Source of the DNA: Desulfobacteraceae bacterium
GTDB taxonomy: Bacteria; Desulfobacterota; Desulfobacteria; Desulfobacterales; Desulfosalsimonadaceae
Length of the DNA stretch: 64,000 nt
Direction: 5' to 3'
Assembly: GCA_011389515.1 (NCBI GenBank)
Contig: JAABUA010000007.1
Coordinates: 1 to 64,000, forward strand
Below the pieces are notes generated by a model, which did not search any database, was not told the origin of the DNA, and saw only the letters and a list, made by a program, of their open reading frames with translations. Made by a program: the position numbers and the translations under genes. Below, in pieces: positions 28,457 through 35,755 of the stretch (positions within the stretch are counted from its first letter, which is position 1; the number at the start of each line of letters is the position of its first letter).

Positions 28457-28533
28457 GCGCCCGTAGCTCAGCTGGATAGAGTGCCGGACTACGAATCCGT
28501 AGGTCGCAAGTTCGAATCTTGCCGGGCGCGCCA
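28457..28533 (+). tRNA. tRNA-Arg (ACG)
   Basis: A 77-nt tRNA with encoded CCA. The acceptor stem GCGCCCG / CGGGCGC is complete and anticodon loop CTACGAA gives anticodon ACG, the TadA substrate. The top pair of the anticodon stem (C27 and U43) is mismatched and one D-stem pair is G-U. Confidence 0.93.
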
Positions 28534-28541
28534 TAAAAAAC

Positions 28542-28575
28542 AAGGGTTTACGACCAAATCGTAAACCCTTTTTTG
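28542..28575 (+). terminator. Rho-independent terminator of tRNA-Arg
   Basis: Perfect 12-bp stem AAGGGTTTACGA / TCGTAAACCCTT with loop CCAAA and a following run of five T. It is a strong terminator directly after the tRNA. Confidence 0.9.
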
Positions 28576-28611
28576 ATTTTGCGCCGCCCAGCGTACAACA
28601 AGAACAGCCGG

Positions 28612-29193
28612 TCAGGGGCGGCCTCGGCTGTACCCACGGGAAAGGGCCCCGGCAATCAAATGGGCGCTCCGCAGCGGTTCAGGCACATTCCCGTATATGC
28701 AGAAGCGTTCAATGACGTCGGCAGCCTGCTCTCTGGTAAGCCCCACACGCTGAACGTAAATATTTTTCACCGGCTCCATGGGCCCGAGGCGTGTAATGAT
28801 TTCCCACTTGGCCTGCCCGTGAGGTATATGGCCTCCGGTCAGCGCCTTTTCCATCGCTGCAACGTCAGGCGTTTTTCGGGCCACGACCAGCAGGGGAACG
28901 GCCAGCCTTTTATGCAGGGAAAACACATCGATCACATTAAACCCCCCGAAGGCGATCCCCTGGAGTATGATCAGCTGTATATGCTCTAAAAACCGGGATG
29001 TTTCAATCCGGCGGATTATTTCATCCGCAGCATCAAATCCGTCTTTTTCAATTTCCCCGATAATGATCCCGTCAAGACGCAATCCCGCATAAACCGTTCC
29101 GACGATGTTTACACCCCCTCTGTGATGCCGGTCAAAGGGGGCGTCATCAAATCCAATTACATTTGAAAACCGTTTTGTCTGTTGATTAATCAT
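28612..29193 (-). CDS. DUF99 family protein (endonuclease V-related fold)
   Basis: A 193-residue protein of the DUF99 family, related in fold to endonuclease V and described as endonuclease dU. The opening NVIGFDDAPFDRHHRGGVNIVGTVYAG holds the conserved acidic pair, and FGGFNVIDV and PVKNIYVQRVGLTREQAADVI follow. Start at 29193 (MINQQTK); a start further up would read into degenerate heptamer repeats. The gene is normally archaeal or patchy in bacteria, and lies here in an accessory island. DNA repair of deaminated bases is the inferred role. Confidence 0.75.
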   Translation of the reverse strand: MINQQTKRFSNVIGFDDAPFDRHHRGGVNIVGTVYAGLRLDGIIIGEIEKDGFDAADEIIRRIETSRFLEHIQLIILQGIAFGGFNVIDVFSLHKRLAVPLLVVARKTPDVAAMEKALTGGHIPHGQAKWEIITRLGPMEPVKNIYVQRVGLTREQAADVIERFCIYGNVPEPLRSAHLIAGALSRGYSRGRP

Positions 29194-29204
29194 CCTTGCG
29201 CCAC

Positions 29205-29275
29205 CCCAAGTCCAGTGTCCAGTGGTCAGTAGTCGGTCGCCACCGTCCACTGCCTACTGTCAACCGTCATCAGCT
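29205..29275. repeat. Degenerate CAGT/GTCCACTG-type repeat tract E1
   Basis: About 70 bp of imperfect 6-8 base units built on CCAGTG, GTCAGTAG, CCGTCCACTG and CCTACTGTC. The same kind of sequence recurs at 30085-30170 and 30745-30880. It forms the 3' end of the PIN toxin gene. Confidence 0.7.
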
Positions 29276-29687
29276 GCGCCTTTACATCCAAAACCCCGGC
29301 GGCCTGATAAAGTAATTTGTCTGCTGTAACCATCTCCAGGTCAGCATCTGACGCTATGGCAAGATGAATCGCATCCAGGGTTCTTAGTGGTGTGGAAAAA
29401 AGACTGATCCAACTCCGTGCCAATCGCCAGTGATGGTTTGCTACTGGGATAATTGTATACAGCTCTGTGTCCATATGGGAAAAAAATTTAGCTAAAATGC
29501 GATTTCCATCCGGAGATCCGATCTCTTTTGACCTGATTTTTTTGGCTACCGCCGAACAAAACTCCACCTCGGTTAAAAAACTCAACCCTGGCTTCACAGT
29601 CGTGTTGAGAAGGCTTTGAATTTGCGGGCTCAGCGCTTCGGGATAATAATACGCAACCAGAACACTCGTATCCAGATACAGTTTCAA
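29226..29687 (-). CDS. PIN-domain toxin (VapC-like)
   Basis: A 153-residue PIN ribonuclease. The four acidic residues are placed as expected: D6 (LDTSVL), E40 (TEVEF), D105 (TLDAIHLA) and D123 (TADKLL). It starts in the antitoxin stop (4-bp overlap), the usual toxin-antitoxin order. The last about 14 residues (TVDSRQWTVATDY) are translated from repeat tract E1, so the native C-terminus may have been replaced or extended by repeat insertion. tRNA or rRNA cleavage is the known activity of the family. Confidence 0.85.
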   Translation of the reverse strand: MKLYLDTSVLVAYYYPEALSPQIQSLLNTTVKPGLSFLTEVEFCSAVAKKIRSKEIGSPDGNRILAKFFSHMDTELYTIIPVANHHWRLARSWISLFSTPLRTLDAIHLAIASDADLEMVTADKLLYQAAGVLDVKAQLMTVDSRQWTVATDY

Positions 29688-29920
29688 TACCGCTCCTCAT
29701 TGCGGCCCTCAATAACTGCCTGGCTCAACGATTGACCCTTTACAGAAATAGATGCCCGAAAAGCAGTTAAATCCGGCAGTTTTTTTTCCCCATCAACAAC
29801 AGGCGCCAGACGGGCAACTTTTTTGCCACGTCTTAATATCAACACTTCTTCGCCTTGTTGCGCTTTATCCAAAAGGGCACTGATTCTTTTTCTAGCCTCT
29901 TTTACATTGACTTCTTTCAT
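29684..29920 (-). CDS. Phd/YefM-type antitoxin
   Basis: A 78-residue DNA-binding antitoxin. The N-terminus MKEVNVKEARKRISALLDKAQQGEEVLILRRGKKVARLAP is a Phd/YefM fold, and the C-terminal part is the toxin-binding tail. It overlaps the PIN toxin by 4 bp and is preceded by a promoter with paired TGTACA palindromes, consistent with autoregulation. Confidence 0.85.
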   Translation of the reverse strand: MKEVNVKEARKRISALLDKAQQGEEVLILRRGKKVARLAPVVDGEKKLPDLTAFRASISVKGQSLSQAVIEGRNEERY

Positions 29921-29950
29921 ATTAACTCCGTTTCTGAAATTTTTATCAGA

Positions 29951-29989
29951 TGTACACTTCTATTATAATATGTACATATTTGAAGTCAA
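29951..29989 (-). promoter_or_regulatory. Promoter and probable operator of the PIN toxin-antitoxin pair
   Basis: On the minus strand, TTGACT (29989-29984), 16-bp spacer, TATAAT (29967-29962). Two identical TGTACA palindromes (29951-29956 and 29971-29976), 20 bp apart, bracket the -10. That is two helical turns, fitting dimer-dimer binding of the antitoxin. The remaining sequence to 30235 is repeat tract and the leader of the next pair. Confidence 0.65.
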
Positions 29990-30084
29990 CATCAGAATTT
30001 TCTTCCCGTCCCGTAGTCGGACCGACCTCGCCGCAACCATCAAAACCCCCTCTTTTATTTCCCAAACCGCCCTTGCCCTTGCCC

Positions 30085-30170
30085 TTTGCCCTTACCGTCT
30101 ACTGTCCTCTGCCCACTGCCCACCGTTCTTCCCTCTGCCCTTCGCCTTCCACCTCTGCTATTCACCGAAG
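30085..30170. repeat. Degenerate heptamer repeat tract E2
   Basis: C-rich imperfect units such as CTTACCGTCTACTGTCC, CTGCCCACTGCCCACCG. Same family as E1 and E3. No convincing gene. Confidence 0.6.
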
Positions 30171-30235
30171 TTACAAATTGACAAACCAAATAAATCGCAA
30201 TACAATGTTTTACAATTCAAAAAGGATATCAAGTC

Positions 30236-30448
30236 ATGATTACTATCCGTTTAAATAAAGCCATTGAAGAGCAGCTCAAACACGTTGCTAAAATCCGTGG
30301 CAGCAACCAAAGTGAATTGGTTCGTGAGGCAATTGTCCGGTTCCTTGAGGATAATGAAGACCTTGAATTTGCACAAGAAGCAAAAGAGCGAATGCAAAGC
30401 AGTAAATCGCTTATGGAGTTAAGAAAAGAACTTGGCCTGGACCGTTGA
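30236..30448 (+). CDS. Ribbon-helix-helix antitoxin
   Basis: A 70-residue RHH (CopG/ParD/RelB-like) protein: strand ITIRLN, then helices EEQLKHVAKIRGS and QSELVREAIVRFLED. AAAGGA precedes the ATG. The toxin gene overlaps its end by 17 bp. The C-terminal region after about residue 45 is the probable toxin-neutralising tail. Confidence 0.85.
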   Translation: MITIRLNKAIEEQLKHVAKIRGSNQSELVREAIVRFLEDNEDLEFAQEAKERMQSSKSLMELRKELGLDR

Positions 30449-30704
30449 AATCAGTGATGTTGCAGAACGCCAACTGAAAAAATTAGATCGGCCGGTTCAA
30501 AAAAGAATTCTTGACTGGCTGGCGGATCGCATAGCGGGATGCAAGAACCCAAGACATTTCGGGGAACCTGTAAAGGGCAGCCATGCCGGATTTTGGCGAT
30601 ACCGGATCGGCAGCTACCGGATAATCTGTGAAATCCAGGATGATGTGGTTGTTGTCCTGGTGCTCAATATTGGGCACCGCCGACAGGTATACAGCCAAAA
30701 ATAA
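30432..30704 (+). CDS. RelE/ParE-family toxin
   Basis: A 90-residue toxin starting at TTG 30432, inside the antitoxin gene in another frame. Motifs VEISDVAERQLKKLDRPVQKRI, FWRYRIGSYRIICEI and VLVLNIGHRRQVY are the RelE fold, with Arg residues and Tyr at the C-terminus in the places expected for RelE-type mRNA interferases; ParE gyrase poisons share the fold. No strong ribosome site precedes it, so coupling to the antitoxin is likely. Confidence 0.85.
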   Translation: MAWTVEISDVAERQLKKLDRPVQKRILDWLADRIAGCKNPRHFGEPVKGSHAGFWRYRIGSYRIICEIQDDVVVVLVLNIGHRRQVYSQK

Positions 30705-30744
30705 AACCGATACACCATGCTTCACGGTTGTTCGACAAAAAGGC

Positions 30745-30880
30745 CCTTGCCCTTACCGCCTACCGCCCACAGCCCACCGCCTTCTGTCCACCGATCACCG
30801 TCCACCTCCCTCGCCCTTACCGACTACCGTCCACTGCCCACAGTCTACCGACACTACCCGTCCACCGACGACCTCCCCTG
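30745..30880. repeat. Degenerate heptamer repeat tract E3
   Basis: About 136 bp of units such as TACCGCCTACCGCCCACAG, CCGATCACCGTCCACC, TACCGTCCACTGCCCACAG. It is fused to the 3' end of the O-antigen-ligase remnant. Units drift in length and sequence, so this is not a CRISPR or exact tandem array. Confidence 0.65.
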
Positions 30881-31622
30881 CGCCACCCCCACTCCCAGCA
30901 GCACCGCAAAGGTGATTGCCACAGCCGGAATCTGCAAACTAAAATCCACCAAGGAATGCAGACCCACCAAAATACATGCGCTAAACCCGACCACCGGATA
31001 TATATGATCCCGTTTTCGCCGAAAAAATCCCGCCAGGCATCGCACTGCCAGCTCCCCCAGCACCGCAAGCCACAACACCGCTACCGGCACTCCCAGCTCA
31101 AACATCATCTCCAGCCAGTCGTTGTGCGTTTTCCGGTAATTACCCGTCTTGTCATCAGCAAACATCGGAAAGGTCTGCTCAAAACTGCCAGCCATAACCG
31201 GTTATGGGAGAATGCCCAATGGCCTGCCATGTCTGCTCATATGTGTGTAGCCGTGTCTCCCGCTCCATATAGGTGGTGGTTAGCCGATCCACCCACCCTT
31301 CCCCACTGATGAAAAAAATTCCGATCACCACCACCAGCACCGTTGCTGTAAGTACTTGGATAACCGGCTAATCATTCTGCCCAATAATCCCATGAACACA
31401 ATGAGCACCAATAAAGCCACAAGGGAACTGATAACTCCGACCCGTGAGCTGGTTAAAAAAAGGGCCCCAATCCTGCCGCACATAAAAGATCAAGACCTAT
31501 ATATGTTGCAAAATTATTTCTGTTTATAAATGGCCCGGTTACGGAATCAATATGGGTTGTTTTATCAACCACGAGAACCATTTCAAGCCCGCTGAAGTCA
31601 ATGATAAACGAAAGGAAAATTG
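30854..31622 (-). pseudogene. Frameshifted O-antigen ligase (Wzy-C) remnant
   Basis: Conserved pieces of an O-antigen ligase appear in order but in different frames on the minus strand. They are VLVVDKTTHIDSV then TGPFINRNNFATYIGL (about 31595-31490), FLTSSRVGVISSLVALLVL (about 31460-31390), WVDRLTTTYMERETRLHTYE (about 31300-31235), then FEQTFPMF and KTHNDWLEMMFELGVP with C-terminal membrane helices (31195-30880). Breaks include a run of seven A near 31454 and two others. The 5' end is missing and the 3' end runs into tract E3. The remnant is non-functional. The last 113-residue open segment alone could mislead gene callers. Confidence 0.85.
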
Positions 31623-31625
31623 ATG

Positions 31626-31669
31626 AAAAGCCGCAATCCCTTATTGCTCGTGCAAGGATTGCGGCTTTT
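31626..31669 (-). terminator. Bidirectional hairpin terminator
   Basis: A 14-bp stem AAAAGCCGCAATCC / GGATTGCGGCTTTT around a 16-base loop lies directly after tRNA-Leu on the minus strand. A-rich and T-rich ends would work in both directions. Confidence 0.85.
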
Positions 31670-31676
31670 AATTTTG

Positions 31677-31764
31677 TGGTGCCGAAGGGGAGACTCGAAC
31701 TCCCACGGAGATACCCCCACTAGACCCTGAACCTAGCGCGTCTACCAAATTCCGCCACTTCGGC
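31677..31764 (-). tRNA. tRNA-Leu (CAG)
   Basis: An 88-nt tRNA with a long variable arm and encoded CCA. Acceptor GCCGAAG / CTTCGGC, anticodon stem CTAGG/TCTAG with loop TTCAGGG, so anticodon CAG. T arm GGGAG TTCGAGT CTCCC. Confidence 0.95.
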
Positions 31765-31809
31765 ATTGAACAGCAACCAAAAGAATGATTGATTTACAGC
31801 GAAATTTTT

Positions 31810-31838
31810 TTTATATAGCCTGCATGTTGATCTGTCAA
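31810..31838 (-). promoter_or_regulatory. Promoter of tRNA-Leu
   Basis: On the minus strand TTGACA (31838-31833), 17-bp spacer, TATAAA (31815-31810), about 45 bp before the tRNA 5' end. Near consensus. Confidence 0.75.
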
Positions 31839-31893
31839 GCGAAAAAATGCTTGGAAATGGAAAGCAACTATAGTGGTATCGGGGTTTTCAGGG

Positions 31894-32835
31894 ATGAAGG
31901 TAATTCACGGACTGGACAATATACATTCTCCGTTTAAAAATGCGGTGGTTGCCGTCGGCAATTTTGACGGGGTTCACCTGGGGCATCAGGCCATATTTGT
32001 TGCGGTAAGGGAAAAAGCGGCTGCCATCGATGGAACATCGGTCGCCATAACCTTTGAGCCCCATCCCGTGCGAGTGCTCAATCACCGGGAACCCCCTCCC
32101 GTGATTACCCTTCTTGATCAAAAGCTGGAACTCATTGAAAAGCAGAAAATCGATGCGGTGGTAGTCATCCCGTTTACCCATGATTTTGCCGCAGTAACGG
32201 CACGTGCGTTCGTCGAAGATATCCTCGTTGGGAAAATCGGAATGAAGGGGATTGTTATCGGCCGGGATTACGTATTCGGCAAAAACCGTCAGGGCAATGT
32301 CGATTATCTGAAATCCGCAGGTCTTGAATTCGGATTTGAAGTGATGGTCCCCCACTGGGTTGCCATGAAAAAAAGTCTGCCCGAGCGGGTGAGCAGCACC
32401 CGTATCAGAGAAATCATCCAGCAGGGGGATGTGGCATATGCCAAAAACCTTCTCGGACGGTATTACCAGCTGCGGGGAACCGTTTCTGAAGGGAGAAGGC
32501 GCGGGGGGCGGCAGCTTGGCTTTCCCACGGCAAATATTCAGATAGACGATGAGCTGTGCCCCATGCAGGGGGTATATGCCGTTACGGTGGAAATTGAAGA
32601 GGGATTGTTCATGGGCGTAGCCAATATCGGCTACAGCCCGACATTTGACGACCATGTTTTCACGGTTGAAGTGCATATCCTCGATTTTGAAGGAGATCTT
32701 TACGGCAAACCGATCCGTGTCAATTTTATCGAACGGATCCGGGATGAAAAAAAGTTCAGCGGCATCGACGAGTTGGCCGCCCAAATCAGCAGGGACATCG
32801 AAACCGGGAGAAATATCCTGAAAATATTGACATGA
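31894..32835 (+). CDS. ribF: Bifunctional riboflavin kinase/FAD synthetase
   Basis: A 313-residue enzyme making FMN and FAD. The N-terminal nucleotidyltransferase domain has VGNFDGVHLGHQ, FEPHPVRVL, IGRDYVFGKNRQG and VSSTRIREII; the C-terminal flavokinase domain has RRRGGRQLGFPTANI and GVYAV, NIGYSPTF, VEVHILDF. ATG 31894 is chosen over an in-frame GTG seven codons earlier because of the family N-terminus and a G-rich upstream stretch. No FMN riboswitch is visible upstream. Confidence 0.93.
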   Translation: MKVIHGLDNIHSPFKNAVVAVGNFDGVHLGHQAIFVAVREKAAAIDGTSVAITFEPHPVRVLNHREPPPVITLLDQKLELIEKQKIDAVVVIPFTHDFAAVTARAFVEDILVGKIGMKGIVIGRDYVFGKNRQGNVDYLKSAGLEFGFEVMVPHWVAMKKSLPERVSSTRIREIIQQGDVAYAKNLLGRYYQLRGTVSEGRRRGGRQLGFPTANIQIDDELCPMQGVYAVTVEIEEGLFMGVANIGYSPTFDDHVFTVEVHILDFEGDLYGKPIRVNFIERIRDEKKFSGIDELAAQISRDIETGRNILKILT

Positions 32836-32854
32836 CTTGAAACAGATTTGTGCT

Positions 32855-32886
32855 TATTTTGAATCTGTGCTTGTGAATTCAAAATA
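32855..32886 (+). terminator. Possible AT-rich hairpin after ribF
   Basis: 10-bp perfect arms TATTTTGAAT / ATTCAAAATA with a 12-base loop, 20 bp after the ribF stop. It lacks G-C content and a long T-run, so termination is uncertain. The rest of the gap to def is AT-rich with no gene. Confidence 0.35.
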
Positions 32887-32978
32887 GCTGAGAAACTGAC
32901 TGCTTGTTATGAAGTATCTAATTAACTAAAATACAATACGTTATATATAAATATATAAAGTTATGGTTTACGTATATC

Positions 32979-33488
32979 ATGGCCATTTTACCCATACTGA
33001 CATATCCTGATCCGTTACTTGCCAGAAAGGTAAAACGGGTATCGGAAATTACCGATGATCTTCAAACGATTATCGAGAACATGGCGGAAACCATGTATGA
33101 CGCGCCCGGTGTCGGGTTGGCCGCCAATCAGGTCGGTATAGACAAGCGCATCGTTGTATATGATCCGGATGCGGATTCGGTGCAGCGCGAATTTCAGGTG
33201 CTGATCAATCCCCGTATCATAGAATATCACGGTTCAATGATTTCGGAAGAGGAAGGATGCCTGAGTGTACCGGACATGCGCTGCGATATCCGGCGTGCCG
33301 AGCGAATCGTGATTGAAGGGCAGGACCGTGACGGAAACCCCTTGAAATTTGAGCTGGAAGGCATCCCTGCGGTGATTCTTCAACACGAGATTGATCACTT
33401 GAACGGCGTATTGATCCTGGAGCGGATCAGCACGCTCAAGCGGCAGATTTACAAGAGAAAACGTCAGAAAATGCTGAAAAATGAATAA
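32979..33488 (+). CDS. def: Peptide deformylase
   Basis: A 169-residue metalloenzyme removing the formyl group from nascent proteins. All three motifs are present: GVGLAANQ (44-51), EGCLS (92-96, metal C94) and HEIDH (136-140). It overlaps fmt by 8 bp. Confidence 0.96.
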   Translation: MAILPILTYPDPLLARKVKRVSEITDDLQTIIENMAETMYDAPGVGLAANQVGIDKRIVVYDPDADSVQREFQVLINPRIIEYHGSMISEEEGCLSVPDMRCDIRRAERIVIEGQDRDGNPLKFELEGIPAVILQHEIDHLNGVLILERISTLKRQIYKRKRQKMLKNE

Positions 33489-34422
33489 TCCGTTTACCAT
33501 CATTTTCATGGGGACGCCCGATTTTGCGGTGCCGTGCCTGAAAGCCCTCAAAGAGTGCAACTGCGTTGTGGACTTGGTGGTCACCCGGCCCGATCGCCCG
33601 AAAGGGCGCGGCAGGCGCGTTGAATCCCCCCCGGTAAAACAGGCCGCGGATCTGCTCGGATACGAGGTGATCCAGCCGGAGGCGGTCAACACCGATGATT
33701 TTGCAAAAATGATTGCGGATCGCTGCCCGGATCTGTTGGTTGTCGTTGCGTTCGGCCATATTCTGACAAAACGGATTTTAGAAATTCCGCGGTATGGGTC
33801 TGTCAACATTCATGCATCCCTGCTTCCGGCGTACCGGGGGCCCGCACCCATACAATGGGCCGTCATAAACGGGGAAACCGAAACCGGCGTCACCAGCATG
33901 CTCATGGACAAGGGCCTGGACACAGGTGAAATACTGCTTACTGAAAATTTGCGGGTGTTGCCCGATGATACGGCAGGATCGCTTCATGACAGGCTTTCCG
34001 CTGCGGCCGCACGGGTCCTGATAAAAACCATCGATGGGTTCGCATCCGGCACCATCCGCCCGGTTACGCAAAACCATGCGCAAGCGACGTATGCGCCAAT
34101 GCTGAAAAAAGCAGACGGCCGCATCGACTGGTCCAAATCCGCCGAAGAGATTGAACGGTTCATCCGGGGCATGACTCCCTGGCCCGGTGCTTTCACTTTC
34201 ATGAACAGCAAACGGATCAAGATATTTGGTGCCCGGGTTTGTTTTCTTACGGAAAGCCATGCACCAGGAACGGTTATCCCCGGCTTTGATGACGAACTGC
34301 GCGTGGCATGCGGCAGGGACGCGCTTTGCATCCTTGAACTCCAGGCGGACTCAGGCAAACGAATGGACATTGAACAATTTCTCAAGGGGCAGCGCATTCC
34401 TTTGGAGACGGTTTTCGCATGA
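33481..34422 (+). CDS. fmt: Methionyl-tRNA formyltransferase
   Basis: A 313-residue enzyme formylating initiator Met-tRNA. Visible motifs are FMGTPDFAVP, HASLLPAYRGPAPIQWAV (the His/Asp formyl-transfer site) and ETGVTSMLMDKGLDTGEIL. A C-terminal OB-like tRNA-binding domain follows. It overlaps both def and rsmB, indicating a tightly coupled operon. Confidence 0.95.
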   Translation: MNNPFTIIFMGTPDFAVPCLKALKECNCVVDLVVTRPDRPKGRGRRVESPPVKQAADLLGYEVIQPEAVNTDDFAKMIADRCPDLLVVVAFGHILTKRILEIPRYGSVNIHASLLPAYRGPAPIQWAVINGETETGVTSMLMDKGLDTGEILLTENLRVLPDDTAGSLHDRLSAAAARVLIKTIDGFASGTIRPVTQNHAQATYAPMLKKADGRIDWSKSAEEIERFIRGMTPWPGAFTFMNSKRIKIFGARVCFLTESHAPGTVIPGFDDELRVACGRDALCILELQADSGKRMDIEQFLKGQRIPLETVFA

Positions 34423-35750
34423 CCATTGGTGCTGATCCCCGAAAAACTGCATGTGACATCCTCCATGCCCTTTCATCCGGAAAAGCGACGCTGGACAGTC
34501 TCATCTCCGAAACGTTTGACCCGGTATTTCAAAGTATGTCCCGGCGTGACCGGAATTTCACCTATGCCCTGGTTTATGGTGTTTTGCGAACCCGGGGCAG
34601 ACTTGACTGGATCATCAACCAATTTTCGAAAAACGGTATTGAAAAAATTGACGTCAAGGTGCTGCAGATTCTCAGGTCCGCCCTGTTCCAGATTTTTTTC
34701 ATGTCCCGGATTCCCCCGTCTGCTGCAGTAAATACCGCGGTAACACTTTCCAAAAAAACATCCCCGCCCTGGGTCGCCGGTTTTGTCAACGGTCTTTTGC
34801 GCAGTGTCATCCGCAGCCAGGAGGATATTGCCTGGCCGGACAGGAAAGCAGACCCCTTGTTGTGGTTGTCTGTGGAACAATCTTTTCCCGTATGGCTGCT
34901 GAAACGATGGATAGATCGACTGGGGTTTGAACAAACAGAAGCATTATGCCGCTTTTATAATACGATTCCGCCCCTTTGCATCCGGACCAACACGCTAACG
35001 GTCACCCGGGAGGAAGTAATGACGGCGTTGGCGTCCGAAGCCCGGGAAGTGATTGCCGCACCCTATGCCCCCGAGGGAATCCTCGTTCACGGTTTGAAAG
35101 CCAATATCCAGGAGTTGGACGCGTTTAAAAAAGGATGGTTCCAGGTCCAGGATGAAGCAGCCCAGCTCGTCTCCCACGCGGCATCCCCCTCCCCCGGGCA
35201 GTCTGTTTTGGATGCGTGCGCCGGGCTGGGGGGGAAAACCGGACATCTGGCACAGCTGATGAACAACACCGGCACCCTCGTTGCAATGGACAGCCACGAA
35301 GGACGCCTGGAAAAGCTCGTCCCCCAGATGGCGCGCCTTGGTGTAACCATCACCAAGGTCTTCCGGCATGACCTGAACCAGGGCCTTGATCAGAAACATC
35401 ATTTAATGTATGATCAGGTACTTGTCGACGCCCCATGCTCGGGTACAGGTGTGATCCGAAGAAACCCGGATACCCGGTGGTCTGTTGCACCCGAAGATTT
35501 TGCCCGGTACCGGAAAAATCAGCTTCAATACCTAAACAACGCATCCGTTGCCGTCAAGCCCGGGGGAATGCTTGTTTATGCGGTCTGCACCATAGAACCG
35601 GAAGAAACAGATGATGTGGTTTCCGGATTCATGAACATCCATCCGGAATATGCGCCGGCATCCCTTTTCGGCATTATGGGGGTTAGAATCATTCCCCACG
35701 TTCACAACATGGACGGCTTTTTTATTGCCGCATTTAAAAAGAGTGAATAA
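34419..35750 (+). CDS. rsmB: 16S rRNA m5C967 methyltransferase
   Basis: A 443-residue protein with an N-terminal NusB-like helical domain (about 1-140) and a Rossmann methyltransferase domain. The SAM loop is VLDACAGLGGKTGHLA, the catalytic Cys motif VDAPCSGTGVIRRNPD, and the second Cys VCTIEPEE. It shares an ATGA overlap with fmt. Its length is normal for RsmB. Confidence 0.93.
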   Translation: MTIGADPRKTACDILHALSSGKATLDSLISETFDPVFQSMSRRDRNFTYALVYGVLRTRGRLDWIINQFSKNGIEKIDVKVLQILRSALFQIFFMSRIPPSAAVNTAVTLSKKTSPPWVAGFVNGLLRSVIRSQEDIAWPDRKADPLLWLSVEQSFPVWLLKRWIDRLGFEQTEALCRFYNTIPPLCIRTNTLTVTREEVMTALASEAREVIAAPYAPEGILVHGLKANIQELDAFKKGWFQVQDEAAQLVSHAASPSPGQSVLDACAGLGGKTGHLAQLMNNTGTLVAMDSHEGRLEKLVPQMARLGVTITKVFRHDLNQGLDQKHHLMYDQVLVDAPCSGTGVIRRNPDTRWSVAPEDFARYRKNQLQYLNNASVAVKPGGMLVYAVCTIEPEETDDVVSGFMNIHPEYAPASLFGIMGVRIIPHVHNMDGFFIAAFKKSE

Positions 35751-35755
35751 CCGGC

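Noticed and set aside
29205-30880. Possible CRISPR or direct-repeat array in the C-rich tracts
   Set aside because: Units vary in length and sequence, with no constant repeat and unique-spacer pattern and no cas genes.
31861-31893. FMN riboswitch before ribF
   Set aside because: Only about 130 bp separate ribF from tRNA-Leu and no RFN-type conserved blocks are visible.
31888-32784. Long minus-strand open frame opposite ribF
   Set aside because: It is a shadow of ribF, lacks a ribosome site and has no recognisable domain.
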